Shown here piece after piece: positions 22,390 to 30,590 of a DNA stretch of 35,222 nucleotides (its first letter is position 1; every line of letters starts with the position of its first letter). This stretch comes from Clostridia bacterium. GTDB lineage: Bacteria > Bacillota > Clostridia > Christensenellales > Aristaeellaceae. A model generated the notes under the pieces. The model searched no databases. It was not told the origin of the DNA and saw only the letters and a list, made by a program, of their open reading frames with translations. The stretch spans positions 1 to 35,222 of the forward strand of contig JAFWZN010000109.1 of NCBI GenBank assembly GCA_017522345.1, read 5' to 3'. The position numbers were made by a program, and so were the translations under genes.

Positions 22390-24337
22390 TGTACGTAACA
22401 TTGGCATCTTCGCGCACGTCGATGCCGGAAAAACCACCCTTTCCGAACGCCTGCTTTTAACCTGCGGTCAGATCCGCTCGGCAGGCGCGGTTGACGCGGG
22501 CACGGCGCATACCGACCGCCTCGCCATCGAAAAAAAGCGCGGCATCAGCGTAAAAAGCGCCTGCGCCCCGCTTATTTGGAACGATACGCACATCCGCCTG
22601 ATCGATACGCCCGGTCACGCCGATTTCTCCAGCGAAATCGAGCGCAGCATGTGGGCCATTGACGGCGCGGTTCTGCTCATCTCCGGCCCCGACGGCGTTC
22701 AGCCGCAGACGGAGGTATTGTTTCGCTCTCTTTATAAAAACAGCATTCCCCTGATTTTCTTTATAAACAAGATGGATAGATCCGTCGCCGATTTTGATAA
22801 GGCGATGTCTGACATCCGAAAAAAGCTCACCGCATGCGCATTTGACGCGTCAAACCCGGAAGAAGTCATGGCCGCCGTCGCCGAAGAGGACGAGGACGCG
22901 CTTCTAAGCTACATGGAAGGCGAAATCTGGGAACATGAGCGCCTGTGGAAAGCCGCGTTCAGCCTGATTCGAAAAGGCCGCATTTATCCCGTGCTTTCGG
23001 GAAGCGCGCTCACGGGAACAGGCGTCGACAAGCTTCTCACCATGGTTACAAATGCCCTCCCCGCCCCCGAAAGCAATGGAAACGCACCCGTTTCGGGCAT
23101 GGTGTTCTCCGTCGAAACCGATCCGACGCTCGGCCGCGCTGCCTACGTGCGCCTTTTCTCGGGCGCAATCAAAAATCGCGACGCCGTACAGATTTACGCC
23201 GCCTCCGAAAGCGATTACACCGCCGAAGGCCGCATTCTGGAAAGCAAGATCACCCAGATTCGTTCCATCGGCGCAAGCGGCAAGGGCGAAGACGTGGGCG
23301 AAATGCAGGCGGGCGACATCGCCCTCGTTTACGGCCTTCAGAACGTGAAAACGGGACAAATCATCGGAAGCCGCGATCAGCTTCCCGAACGCATCCGTAA
23401 AAACAGCCTGAAAGCCCCGCTTTTCATGACCAAGGTGTTCCCTGAAAATCCGGACGATTTCCAAAATCTAAAAAAGGCGCTTGAAACATTAAGCGCCGAG
23501 GATCCGCTTTTGGACGTTTCCATCGTTCAAAAAAGCATTCATGTGCGTCTGATGGGCGCAATTCAGCTGGAAATTTTGGAAGAAGAGCTGCTTTCCCGCT
23601 TCGGCGTGAAGGCCTCCTTCTCCGCGCCCGAAGTCATCTACAGAGAAACAATCAAACAGACCGCAGTCGGTTTTTGCGCCTACACGATGCCCAAGCCCTG
23701 CTGGGCGATCATCAAATTTGAAATTATCCCGAAGCCCCGCGGAAGCGGCGTGACGTTTGAAAGCGTCGTAAGCCCCCGCGACATTAAATACCGCTATCAG
23801 CATCAGGTGGAAAACGCCATTCCCATCGCCACAAGGCAGGGCATGCTGGGCTGGCAGGTGGACGACGTGCACATCCGTTTAATCGAGGGCGGCGACCACG
23901 AAATCCACACCCATCCGCTCGACTTCATCGTCGCCACCCCCATGGCTTTCATGGACGGCCTGCAGAGGGGCGGAAGCGTGCTTTTAGAACCCATCCTCGA
24001 AATGGAAATCACGGTGGACGAAAACGGCGCGGGCAAGATCATCGGCGAAATGAACGCCATGCGCGGCGGCGTACTTGAAACAACGGCTGAGGGCGGCAAA
24101 ATTACGCTTCTCTGCGAAGCGCCGGCTGCGGAATGCGCCGATTTCCCCGTGAGATTTCAAAGGATTACAAGCGGCACAGGCTCGCTCCTTTCGCGCCTTA
24201 AATGCTATCGCGAAGTCACCACCGGCGAAATCCACACCTGCGAGCGCACAAGCGTCAACCCGCTCGACACCGCAAAATATATACTGGCTGCAAGAAACGC
24301 ACTTGCCAGCGAGATTTTTGAAAGGAGTTTCTTATGA
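22379..24337 (+). CDS. TetM-like / EF-G-like translation GTPase
   Basis: This 652-residue ribosome-associated GTPase is related to EF-G and to the TetM/TetO ribosomal protection proteins (about 640 residues). GTPase motifs: G1 AHVDAGKT (12-19), G2 within KKRGIS, G3 DTPGH, G4 NKMD, G5 SGSAL. EF-G-like domains II-V follow, with YRETIKQTAVGFCAYTMPKP at the start of domain IV. The N-terminal sequence departs clearly from TetM. Its place in a housekeeping operon also speaks against acquired tetracycline resistance. I infer a chromosomal paralogue that frees or resets ribosomes, target unknown. The start lies inside the end of cinA; its stop overlaps the acetyltransferase start by 4 bases. Confidence 0.88.
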   Translation: MADNVRNIGIFAHVDAGKTTLSERLLLTCGQIRSAGAVDAGTAHTDRLAIEKKRGISVKSACAPLIWNDTHIRLIDTPGHADFSSEIERSMWAIDGAVLLISGPDGVQPQTEVLFRSLYKNSIPLIFFINKMDRSVADFDKAMSDIRKKLTACAFDASNPEEVMAAVAEEDEDALLSYMEGEIWEHERLWKAAFSLIRKGRIYPVLSGSALTGTGVDKLLTMVTNALPAPESNGNAPVSGMVFSVETDPTLGRAAYVRLFSGAIKNRDAVQIYAASESDYTAEGRILESKITQIRSIGASGKGEDVGEMQAGDIALVYGLQNVKTGQIIGSRDQLPERIRKNSLKAPLFMTKVFPENPDDFQNLKKALETLSAEDPLLDVSIVQKSIHVRLMGAIQLEILEEELLSRFGVKASFSAPEVIYRETIKQTAVGFCAYTMPKPCWAIIKFEIIPKPRGSGVTFESVVSPRDIKYRYQHQVENAIPIATRQGMLGWQVDDVHIRLIEGGDHEIHTHPLDFIVATPMAFMDGLQRGGSVLLEPILEMEITVDENGAGKIIGEMNAMRGGVLETTAEGGKITLLCEAPAAECADFPVRFQRITSGTGSLLSRLKCYREVTTGEIHTCERTSVNPLDTAKYILAARNALASEIFERSFL

Positions 24338-24888
24338 ATCATAAAGGCACCGTCACGCTCGAAACCGAACGACTGATATTAAGGCGTATGCGCGCTCAGG
24401 ACGCAGATCAGATGTATAAAAACTGGGCAAGCGAGGACAAGGTCACCGAGTTTCTCACATGGCCCACGCACACTTCCCCAGAAATCAGCAAAATGGTTCT
24501 TGAAAGCTGGATTCCCCAATATGAAAAAAGCGACTATTATCATTGGGGCGTCGAGCTTAAGGAAACAAACGAACTTATCGGAGCCCTCTCCGTCGTGGAA
24601 GTGGTTGAAAACACGCTTGCCGCCAACATAGGCTACTGCATCGGAAGCCGGTACTGGGGAAACGGTTATGTCCCGGAAGCCGGAAAAGCCGTAATCAAGT
24701 ATCTGTTTGAAGAATGCGGCTTTCTGCGCATTGCCGCCTGCCATGCAAAGGAAAATCCCAAATCCGGGCGCGTCATGCAGAAAATCGGAATGCAGTATGA
24801 AGGCACGCACCGAATGGGCGGCAGATGCAATAAGGGAATTACCGACGAAGTGTGGTACTCGATTCTGAAAAGCGAATATCAGGGATAA
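24334..24888 (+). CDS. GNAT acetyltransferase, RimJ/RimL type
   Basis: This 184-residue acetyl-CoA-dependent N-acetyltransferase has the RimJ/RimL pattern. It opens with LETERLILRRMRAQDADQMY, has the central strand ELIGALSVVEV, the acetyl-CoA loop in IGYCIGSRYWGNGYVPEA, and the late motif RIAACHAKENPKSGRVMQKI then GM. Relatives acetylate the N-terminus of ribosomal proteins or small amines. Pairing with a translation GTPase by ATGA overlap and a ribosome site (AAAGGAG) inside that gene favours a ribosome or elongation-factor target, by inference. It is the last gene of the ftsK operon and is followed by a strong hairpin. Confidence 0.88.
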   Translation: MNHKGTVTLETERLILRRMRAQDADQMYKNWASEDKVTEFLTWPTHTSPEISKMVLESWIPQYEKSDYYHWGVELKETNELIGALSVVEVVENTLAANIGYCIGSRYWGNGYVPEAGKAVIKYLFEECGFLRIAACHAKENPKSGRVMQKIGMQYEGTHRMGGRCNKGITDEVWYSILKSEYQG

Positions 24889-24935
24889 TCAGGCTTGCTT
24901 CAGGTTGATGTGTATCCCATCATCGTGAAATTGTG

Positions 24936-24982
24936 AAAAACGAAATCACGGGACGACTTCCCCGTCCCGTGATTTCGTTTTT
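24936..24982. terminator. Terminator of the ftsK-acetyltransferase operon
   Basis: A perfect 20-bp stem (24936-24955 with 24963-24982) around a 7-base loop starts with an A-run and ends with a T-run. It stands between converging genes and can stop both. Confidence 0.93.
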
Positions 24983-25012
24983 TGCTGTAGTTATGCCGGT
25001 TCGGAGGATTCT

Positions 25013-27229
25013 TTACTCCTCCGTTCCCCGCACATTCTGCCTGTACTGAAGGGGCGTAAGCGACGTATACTGTTTAAACCTTCTGATATAGCTGGAAACG
25101 TCCGAATATCCGACTTCCGTACATACATCCTTGATGGACATCTCCGTCTGCTTCAAAAGCTTTTTGGCGTGCTCCATTCTTAGCATCGTCAGATAATCCG
25201 ACGGGGTCATGTGCATGTTTTCCTTGAATTCGAGGGTCAGGCGCGTAGTAGTTAAATCGAATTTCTCTGCCACGGCGGCAAGGGTAAACGCCGGATCTGT
25301 ATAGCTTTCGGTCATGAAAGCCAGGATATTCTGAATCAGCGGGCGCTTGTTTTCGCTCATTCCCGACTGCATGACCTCGGTGCATACCTTTCTTAAAATA
25401 CCGTCCAGCTCGTCCAGCGACCGGCAGGAGGAGAGCGTGAAAAGGTCGTAGTATTTGAGCGCGTCGGTTTCATCGTCCGTAATCAGGCTCATGATCGCGC
25501 CGATAACGTCGTTATAGATTTGTCTGAACGCGTACAAAGACATATCGGTGTCGCGCAGAAAACGCACAAGTTCGTTGATTTGCGCGTGCATCATTTCGCT
25601 GTCGCCAAGGCTCATGGCCTGCTTGATCGCTTCGATATAGCCCTTCGCCTGCGGAACGACGTTTTTCGCCGCGTGCGGCATATCCTTGAAGCTCAAAAGG
25701 CGGCTATCGCCCATGACAAAGCGATTGTCGTAAGCGGAGGACGCCTCCAAATACGCCGTCTGCATTTCGGAAATTTTCTCATGGACGTCGCTGACGGCGA
25801 CGGGCAGACGCGCCTCGCGCACGTGATCCATCTGCCAGATTTCCTGATTGAAGGCGCGAAGACGGCTTGCATCATCGGCAAAGGCAACAATCAGCATCTG
25901 ATCCTGCGCAATGAGGTCCGTACCCGCGCAGGAAACGTCCTTGGGCATTTCGGTTAACAGCTTCTCCAGATACACTTCCGCATGCTTGTTTTCGGGAGCG
26001 CCGATGAGCAGAATTTCAAAATACGGGCGGCTGATGTCAATGCCCGCCTGCTCGGCAGCGGCAAGGGCCTCCGTATCCGATTGGAAATACCCTTTGACAA
26101 GGGATTTGACAAACATGATTTTCTGCGCGGGGCGCGACTGCGTGAGCTTTTTATCCAGATCCTGGTTTTTGCCCTCCAGCTCCTTAATGCCGGTTCGGAT
26201 GGCCAAAATGTAATCAGCATACGCGTCGTCGCCCTTATTGAACTTTTCGCCCATTTCGCGGATGATGCGCTGGTTGTTTCGGGAAATTAAGACCATAAAT
26301 AGTATGCAGGGAACCGCAAAAATCAAAAGAATCCACACAAAATCGACCCAGCCGTTGGCGGCGATGCGGGTGATGGACGTAAGGGGAATTGCGGAAAAAT
26401 AGGTCAGATTCATCATGTCGCTGGGCATGGAAATAAACAGGTATTTCTGCCCGCCCAGAAGCTTTGTATGCGTGCGCATTTCTTTTCCGTCGCCGGATGC
26501 GCGGATCACATAGTCTTCATCGAGCGTAAAGTTTTCGCTTTTTACGACGATCTTTCCGCCGGATAAGATATAACGGTTGGAAATATCGCCCGTTTCATCG
26601 TCCAGCAGGCTTAAAAAAGTATCCTCCGAAATAAGAAACAGCGCATTGCCCGCGCCGTTTTCCCCCAGCGGCAGGATGTAGGAAACCATGCGTTCCACGC
26701 CAAAGTCCCCATTATCATCCGAAACGGACTGACATTCAATCATGCCGCCGTCCGTCTTGTCGGTAAGAAATCTTTGAAGCTCCGTAGGCGTTAAATCTTC
26801 ATATCTAAGCGTGTATTCCACAAAATCGTTCAGATTTTCGCTGCCGTTTGACCAGTACACGCGGTCTTCCCCTTCAAGGATGACGTAGATTTGTCTTAGA
26901 AAACCCGCGGTCGCCATATGGGGCTTCAAGGCGTTTACGAGCGCAGCCGCCTTGGAAGGATACTCGTCATAATCAAACGGTTCCTTCGCAGCCGTCATGC
27001 CCAGCTGACCTGCAATACCGCTCATCATGCGCACATATCCCTCGCTCTGATGGCGCACAGAGGCCAGCTTATTGGTCTGACTGTCGCGCGTGGTGTCATA
27101 GATGCTGTTTTGGTAGTAGGAATACATATACACCATGATGCTGGTCAAAAGCAGCATCATAATAATAACATAGGAAAGCGTATAGCGCACAAACGTGCTT
27201 TTGAAATAATACTTGAATTTGTTCTTCAC
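25013..27229 (-). CDS. Membrane-anchored AraC-type regulator (YtdP-like)
   Basis: This 738-residue one-component regulator has a first membrane helix at about residues 15-35, an outside sensor region of ~260 residues and a second helix at about 300-320 (FVWILLIFAVPCILFMVLIS). A long helical cytoplasmic part and a C-terminal AraC pair of helix-turn-helix motifs follow (about 640-735; FTLAAVAEKFDLTTTRLTLE, then MSIKDVCTEVGYSDVSSYIR). It senses outside and binds DNA from the membrane without a kinase step. B. subtilis YtdP, which has this form, sits with pectin-fragment transport genes. It starts at GTG behind AAAGGGCG and has its own promoter. It is divergent from the putative glycoside hydrolase, its probable target. 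Confidence 0.92.
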   Translation of the reverse strand: MKNKFKYYFKSTFVRYTLSYVIIMMLLLTSIMVYMYSYYQNSIYDTTRDSQTNKLASVRHQSEGYVRMMSGIAGQLGMTAAKEPFDYDEYPSKAAALVNALKPHMATAGFLRQIYVILEGEDRVYWSNGSENLNDFVEYTLRYEDLTPTELQRFLTDKTDGGMIECQSVSDDNGDFGVERMVSYILPLGENGAGNALFLISEDTFLSLLDDETGDISNRYILSGGKIVVKSENFTLDEDYVIRASGDGKEMRTHTKLLGGQKYLFISMPSDMMNLTYFSAIPLTSITRIAANGWVDFVWILLIFAVPCILFMVLISRNNQRIIREMGEKFNKGDDAYADYILAIRTGIKELEGKNQDLDKKLTQSRPAQKIMFVKSLVKGYFQSDTEALAAAEQAGIDISRPYFEILLIGAPENKHAEVYLEKLLTEMPKDVSCAGTDLIAQDQMLIVAFADDASRLRAFNQEIWQMDHVREARLPVAVSDVHEKISEMQTAYLEASSAYDNRFVMGDSRLLSFKDMPHAAKNVVPQAKGYIEAIKQAMSLGDSEMMHAQINELVRFLRDTDMSLYAFRQIYNDVIGAIMSLITDDETDALKYYDLFTLSSCRSLDELDGILRKVCTEVMQSGMSENKRPLIQNILAFMTESYTDPAFTLAAVAEKFDLTTTRLTLEFKENMHMTPSDYLTMLRMEHAKKLLKQTEMSIKDVCTEVGYSDVSSYIRRFKQYTSLTPLQYRQNVRGTEE

Positions 27230-27266
27230 AGGTCTTTCGCCCTTTCATGAGATGCCGATCAACCCT

Positions 27267-27295
27267 ATTATAGCATATTTTATGTAGACCGGCAA
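27267..27295 (-). promoter_or_regulatory. Promoter of the YtdP-like regulator
   Basis: On the minus strand TTGCCG (27290-27295), 17 bases, and TATAAT (27267-27272), with TGC directly before the -10, form a strong promoter 38 bases before the GTG start. Confidence 0.78.
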
Positions 27296-27354
27296 CGGAC
27301 GAAAGCGGGCGAAAAATATTTTTCTTCACTCTTCCTTTAGGCTGCAAAATCATT

Positions 27355-27360
27355 TATAAT
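27355..27360 (+). promoter_or_regulatory. -10 box of the glycoside hydrolase gene
   Basis: A perfect TATAAT stands 32 bases before the ATG. No good -35 lies 16-18 bases upstream (TTCCTT at best), so this promoter probably needs an activator. The divergent membrane AraC regulator is the obvious candidate. Confidence 0.55.
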
Positions 27361-27391
27361 AGGTTTATCCATTTACAGGGAGGACAAAACC

Positions 27392-29341
27392 ATGAGATTC
27401 CGTCAGGTGCATCTTGATTTCCATACCTCCGAAAAAGTGCCGGGAATCGGCGCGCGCTTTGATAAAAAGCAGTTTCAAAAGGCTCTGATCGACGGCCATG
27501 TCGATTCCATCACCGTATTCTCAAAATGCCATCACGGCTGGGCGTACCATCCTTCAACCGCCAACCGCCCGCATCCGAACCTCAAAATCGACCTTTTGGG
27601 CGCCGAGCTTGAGGCATGCCGCGAAATAAATGTAAACGCCCCCGTTTATATCAGCGCGGGCTTTGACGAAAAAGAGGTTATCCATCACCCGGAATGGCTG
27701 GTCGTAAGCCCAACCGGCACAGAAACCTCCACCTTCACCAAAGCGCACTATCATCTGATGTGCTATAACACGCCGTATCTGGACGTTCTGATGGCGCAAG
27801 TCGAAGAAGTCATGGAAAAATACAATCCTTCGGGCGTATTCCTGGATATTTCCGACGAGCGCATGTGCGTATGCGCAAGCTGCGTAAAGTCCATGCTTGA
27901 AAAAGGCCTTGATCCCGAAAACATGGCCGACGTCAAAAAGCATGGGCAGCAGGTGTACGCAAATTACGCCCGCAGAACGGAAGAAGCCGTGCGCAAATAC
28001 TCCAAAAACGCGACCATTTTCCACAATGCCGGACACATCCCGCACGGAAGGCGCGACCTTGCGGGGTATGACACGCATCTGGAATTGGAAAGCCTTCCCA
28101 CCGGCGGCTGGGGCTACGATCATTTCCCGATGTCCGCAGCGTACACCCGAACGCTGGGCGCGGAATTTTTGGGTATGACCGGCAAATTCCACACCACATG
28201 GGGCGAATTCGGCGGCTTCAAGCACCCGAACGCGCTCATATACGAAACGGGGCTTTCCCTCGCCTGCGGCGCGCGCATTTCCATCGGCGATCAAATGCAT
28301 CCGAGCGGCGAAATGAACGAGGCCACCTACCGATTAATCGGAAAAGCCTACGAGCTTGTTGAAAAGAAGCAGCCCTACTGCGAGGGCTACAAAAACCTTT
28401 CCGACATCGCTGTTTTAAGCGTTGAAGCCCTGCTCGCCTCCGGCAGAAACGGCGCGGGCACGGATTCCAACGTCGGCGCGAACCGCATCCTGCTGGAGGG
28501 AAAATACCTTTTTGATTTTGCGGACGATCAAACGGATTTAACGGGCTACAAGCTTGTCATTCTGCCCGATCTGATCCGTATCACCCCCGCCCTTTACGAA
28601 AAGCTTTCCGCCTATCTGGAAGCGGGCGGCAAGCTTCTTCTGACCGGCGAATCCGGCCTTTGGGCGGACAAGGATGCGTTTGCTTTTGATACCGGCTGCC
28701 GATTCGCGGGCGTAAACGAGCTGTGCCCCGATTACATGATTCCCGCGTTTGCGACCGTCAACGGCGAAACGGCCTATATTATGTACAAGCGCGGCATGAA
28801 GATCGACTGCGTAACCGGCGAGGTCTTCGCAAGCCGACAGAATTCCTATTTCAACCGCGCATGGAATCATTTCTCCTCCCACCAGCACACGCCAAACGAC
28901 ATCGACGCCGCTTTGACGCCCGCCGCCGTATTAAACGGAAGCATCGCCTACATCGGTTGGAATGTGTTTGAAGACTACGCTGTAAAGGGCGAGCTTTGCG
29001 CAAAGGAGCTGGCGCTTTACGCCATCGAGCGTTTATTGGGCGAGGATGCAAGCGTCAAAACGAACCTGCCCGACCGGGGCGTAATCACGCTGACGAAAAA
29101 AGGCGATCGGCATATTGTCCACCTGCTGTTTGCCCACACCACCAACCGCGGAAAGGGCATCGAGGTCATCGAGGACGCCGTGCCGCTTAATGATGTGAAT
29201 GTATCCGTAAAGCTTGATAAAAAGCCTAAGCGCGTATATCTCGCGCCGGAGGGAAAGGATATCCCCTTCGTTTGGGACCAAGCGTGCGCAAATTTCACCG
29301 TACCCAAATTCGTTCTCCATCAAATGATTGCAATCGAATAA
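27392..29341 (+). CDS. Putative glycoside hydrolase (GHL6 + beta-galactosidase trimerisation-like)
   Basis: This 649-residue cytoplasmic protein has no signal peptide. The N-terminal half has the layout of the GHL6-type barrel often seen next to a beta-galactosidase trimerisation domain: MRFRQVHLDFHTSE, VDSITVFSKCHHGWAYHPS, PSGVFLDISDERMCVCASC, GYDTHLELESLPTGGWGYDH. The middle (about residues 375-480; LTGYKLVILPDL, LSAYLEAGGKLLLTGESG) resembles that trimerisation domain, and a beta-rich tail follows. Asp151 and Glu154 in FLDISDE and the Glu residues of HLELES are possible active-site acids. Such proteins act on fucosyl- or galactosyl-type sugars, but the substrate here is unknown. The ATG follows GGGAGGAC. 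It is monocistronic, opposite the membrane AraC regulator. Confidence 0.75.
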   Translation: MRFRQVHLDFHTSEKVPGIGARFDKKQFQKALIDGHVDSITVFSKCHHGWAYHPSTANRPHPNLKIDLLGAELEACREINVNAPVYISAGFDEKEVIHHPEWLVVSPTGTETSTFTKAHYHLMCYNTPYLDVLMAQVEEVMEKYNPSGVFLDISDERMCVCASCVKSMLEKGLDPENMADVKKHGQQVYANYARRTEEAVRKYSKNATIFHNAGHIPHGRRDLAGYDTHLELESLPTGGWGYDHFPMSAAYTRTLGAEFLGMTGKFHTTWGEFGGFKHPNALIYETGLSLACGARISIGDQMHPSGEMNEATYRLIGKAYELVEKKQPYCEGYKNLSDIAVLSVEALLASGRNGAGTDSNVGANRILLEGKYLFDFADDQTDLTGYKLVILPDLIRITPALYEKLSAYLEAGGKLLLTGESGLWADKDAFAFDTGCRFAGVNELCPDYMIPAFATVNGETAYIMYKRGMKIDCVTGEVFASRQNSYFNRAWNHFSSHQHTPNDIDAALTPAAVLNGSIAYIGWNVFEDYAVKGELCAKELALYAIERLLGEDASVKTNLPDRGVITLTKKGDRHIVHLLFAHTTNRGKGIEVIEDAVPLNDVNVSVKLDKKPKRVYLAPEGKDIPFVWDQACANFTVPKFVLHQMIAIE

Positions 29342-29345
29342 GAAG

Positions 29346-29382
29346 ACAGCGCGGGCGGCACAAAATCACCCGCGCTGTTTTT
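29346..29382. terminator. Terminator of the glycoside hydrolase gene
   Basis: ACAGCGCGGG (29346-29355) pairs with CCCGCGCTGT (29369-29378), followed by TTTT. It lies between converging genes. Confidence 0.8.
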
Positions 29383-29400
29383 CTATAATCGCTCGTTCTT

Positions 29401-30153
29401 TTATACCGGCATCTGCGCCTCAACCTTGCCGATTAAATCCTTCACCTCGGTTACAAACGCGCTCATTTCCTTTTTCTGCTCGTTTTCATCAAGGCAAACA
29501 AAGTTCTTGACCGGCTTTATGAATTCCGAAACCGCGTTCAATAGCGCAGGCGAAGAGAATTTTTCGCCGCTTCTGACCGATTCGATCAGCGCAGTCAGCG
29601 TTTCGCATGCTCTTACGATTTCACCGTCGCCTGCCCGATAGGCGCTTTCATTCAATTTGCGCGCAGCCTCCTCGGTTGTAACGCGCATTCTGTGATTGAC
29701 CTGCGGCTGCGTGCAGGAAACGCCCTCGTTATTCAATTCGTCCACCAGCTTTTTTACATATTCCGGGCGGCTTTTGAGGATCGCCCTGTATTTATTCTGG
29801 TATCGAAGCGTTAAGGTGTGGTCTCCGCCCGACAATTTCTGAAGACAGGCGCGCACGCTCATCCCCTCGCTTCTTCCAATCAGCACCTGTTTGATGAGCC
29901 ACTCCACTTCATCCTCCGTAAAGGGCACAAATCGGGCGGTTAGGTTATTGTCGCCGGTTTTGCGCCTGACCTGCGCATAATAGTAGTTTCGAATGCTGTT
30001 GGGCCGCCTGCCCGTTTTTTCCGCAAGGCTTTCAAACACCGCCTTTAATGGCAGTCCCGCTTTATGCGCTTCATCCGCAGTTTCCCAAAGCATATCCGTT
30101 TCTTTATCACTCCACCCAGCGCGGCGGCTGTTTCTTAATGCCTGCTCAGTCAT
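29401..30153 (-). CDS. Double SANT/Myb-like DNA-binding protein (RsfA-like)
   Basis: This protein of about 250 residues has two SANT/Myb-like helical domains: residues ~13-60 (AGWSDKETDMLWETA, then GRRPNSIRNYYY) and ~76-128 (FVPFTEDEVEWLIKQVL, then TLRYQNKYRAIL). A helical C-terminus rich in Lys and Glu follows. RsfA-type regulators of Bacillus carry one such domain and act in the prespore; two are unusual there but seen in Clostridia. DNA targets are unknown. The ATG at 30153 follows AGGAGGGATTTTTG; a TTG just before it is less likely. It is a single gene. Confidence 0.7.
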   Translation of the reverse strand: MTEQALRNSRRAGWSDKETDMLWETADEAHKAGLPLKAVFESLAEKTGRRPNSIRNYYYAQVRRKTGDNNLTARFVPFTEDEVEWLIKQVLIGRSEGMSVRACLQKLSGGDHTLTLRYQNKYRAILKSRPEYVKKLVDELNNEGVSCTQPQVNHRMRVTTEEAARKLNESAYRAGDGEIVRACETLTALIESVRSGEKFSSPALLNAVSEFIKPVKNFVCLDENEQKKEMSAFVTEVKDLIGKVEAQMPV

Positions 30154-30256
30154 CAAAAATCCCTCCTGATTATCGTGATGATAAAGAGTATGCGCGAAGG
30201 TGTCATTCGATATACATATTTTCTCAATTTATAAAAGATTAAAATTAAGTAGCTTA

Positions 30257-30285
30257 TTGCATAATCGGTCAAAAGCGTGTAATAT
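30257..30285 (+). promoter_or_regulatory. Promoter of the DUF1858 gene
   Basis: TTGCAT (30257-30262), 17 bases, and TAATAT (30280-30285) form a plausible sigma-A promoter 38 bases before the ATG. The surrounding ~165-bp gap is AT-rich and otherwise shows only the leader of the divergent SANT gene. Confidence 0.65.
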
Positions 30286-30323
30286 ATAAATAGATTCGGT
30301 TGTTTGAAAGGAGGAAATTATTT

Positions 30324-30524
30324 ATGATCAATAAGCAGATGTCTATCGGCGAGGTACTCAGAATGGACCGCGGCTGCGCGCCCGTTTTCATGTCCTTTGG
30401 CATGCATTGCTTAACTTGCCCCCATGCCACCGCAGAGTCCATCGAAATGGCCTGCGCCGCACACGGCGTAAGCGCGGACGAGCTGGTTGAAAAGCTCAAC
30501 GCCTATTTCGCTGAGAAGAAATAA
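30324..30524 (+). CDS. DUF1858 / hybrid-cluster-associated redox disulfide protein
   Basis: This 66-residue protein has the DUF1858 layout: KQMSIGEVLRMDRGCAPVF, then GMHCLTCPHATAESIEMAC, and a C-terminal helix (DELVEKLNAYFAEK). C29 and C32 form the CxxC redox pair; C18 is also conserved in relatives by my recollection. The family is found next to or fused with hybrid-cluster proteins and redox enzymes. No such partner is adjacent here. The ATG follows AAAGGAGG with good spacing. A terminator follows at 30539. Confidence 0.9.
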   Translation: MINKQMSIGEVLRMDRGCAPVFMSFGMHCLTCPHATAESIEMACAAHGVSADELVEKLNAYFAEKK

Positions 30525-30538
30525 TTTGGGAAAAGTCA

Positions 30539-30569
30539 AGCCGCTGCAAAATACCGCAGCGGCTGTTTT
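30539..30569 (+). terminator. Terminator after the DUF1858 gene
   Basis: AGCCGCTGC (30539-30547) pairs perfectly with GCAGCGGCT (30556-30564), followed by GTTTT. It separates this small gene from the phosphoesterase gene 22 bases downstream. Confidence 0.85.
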
Positions 30570-30590
30570 ATATATCTCGGGAGGAATAAT

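Noticed and set aside
22379..24337. Acquired tetracycline-resistance gene
   Set aside because: It is TetM-like in layout but diverges clearly in the N-terminal motif region and is embedded with overlaps in a housekeeping operon of the same base composition.
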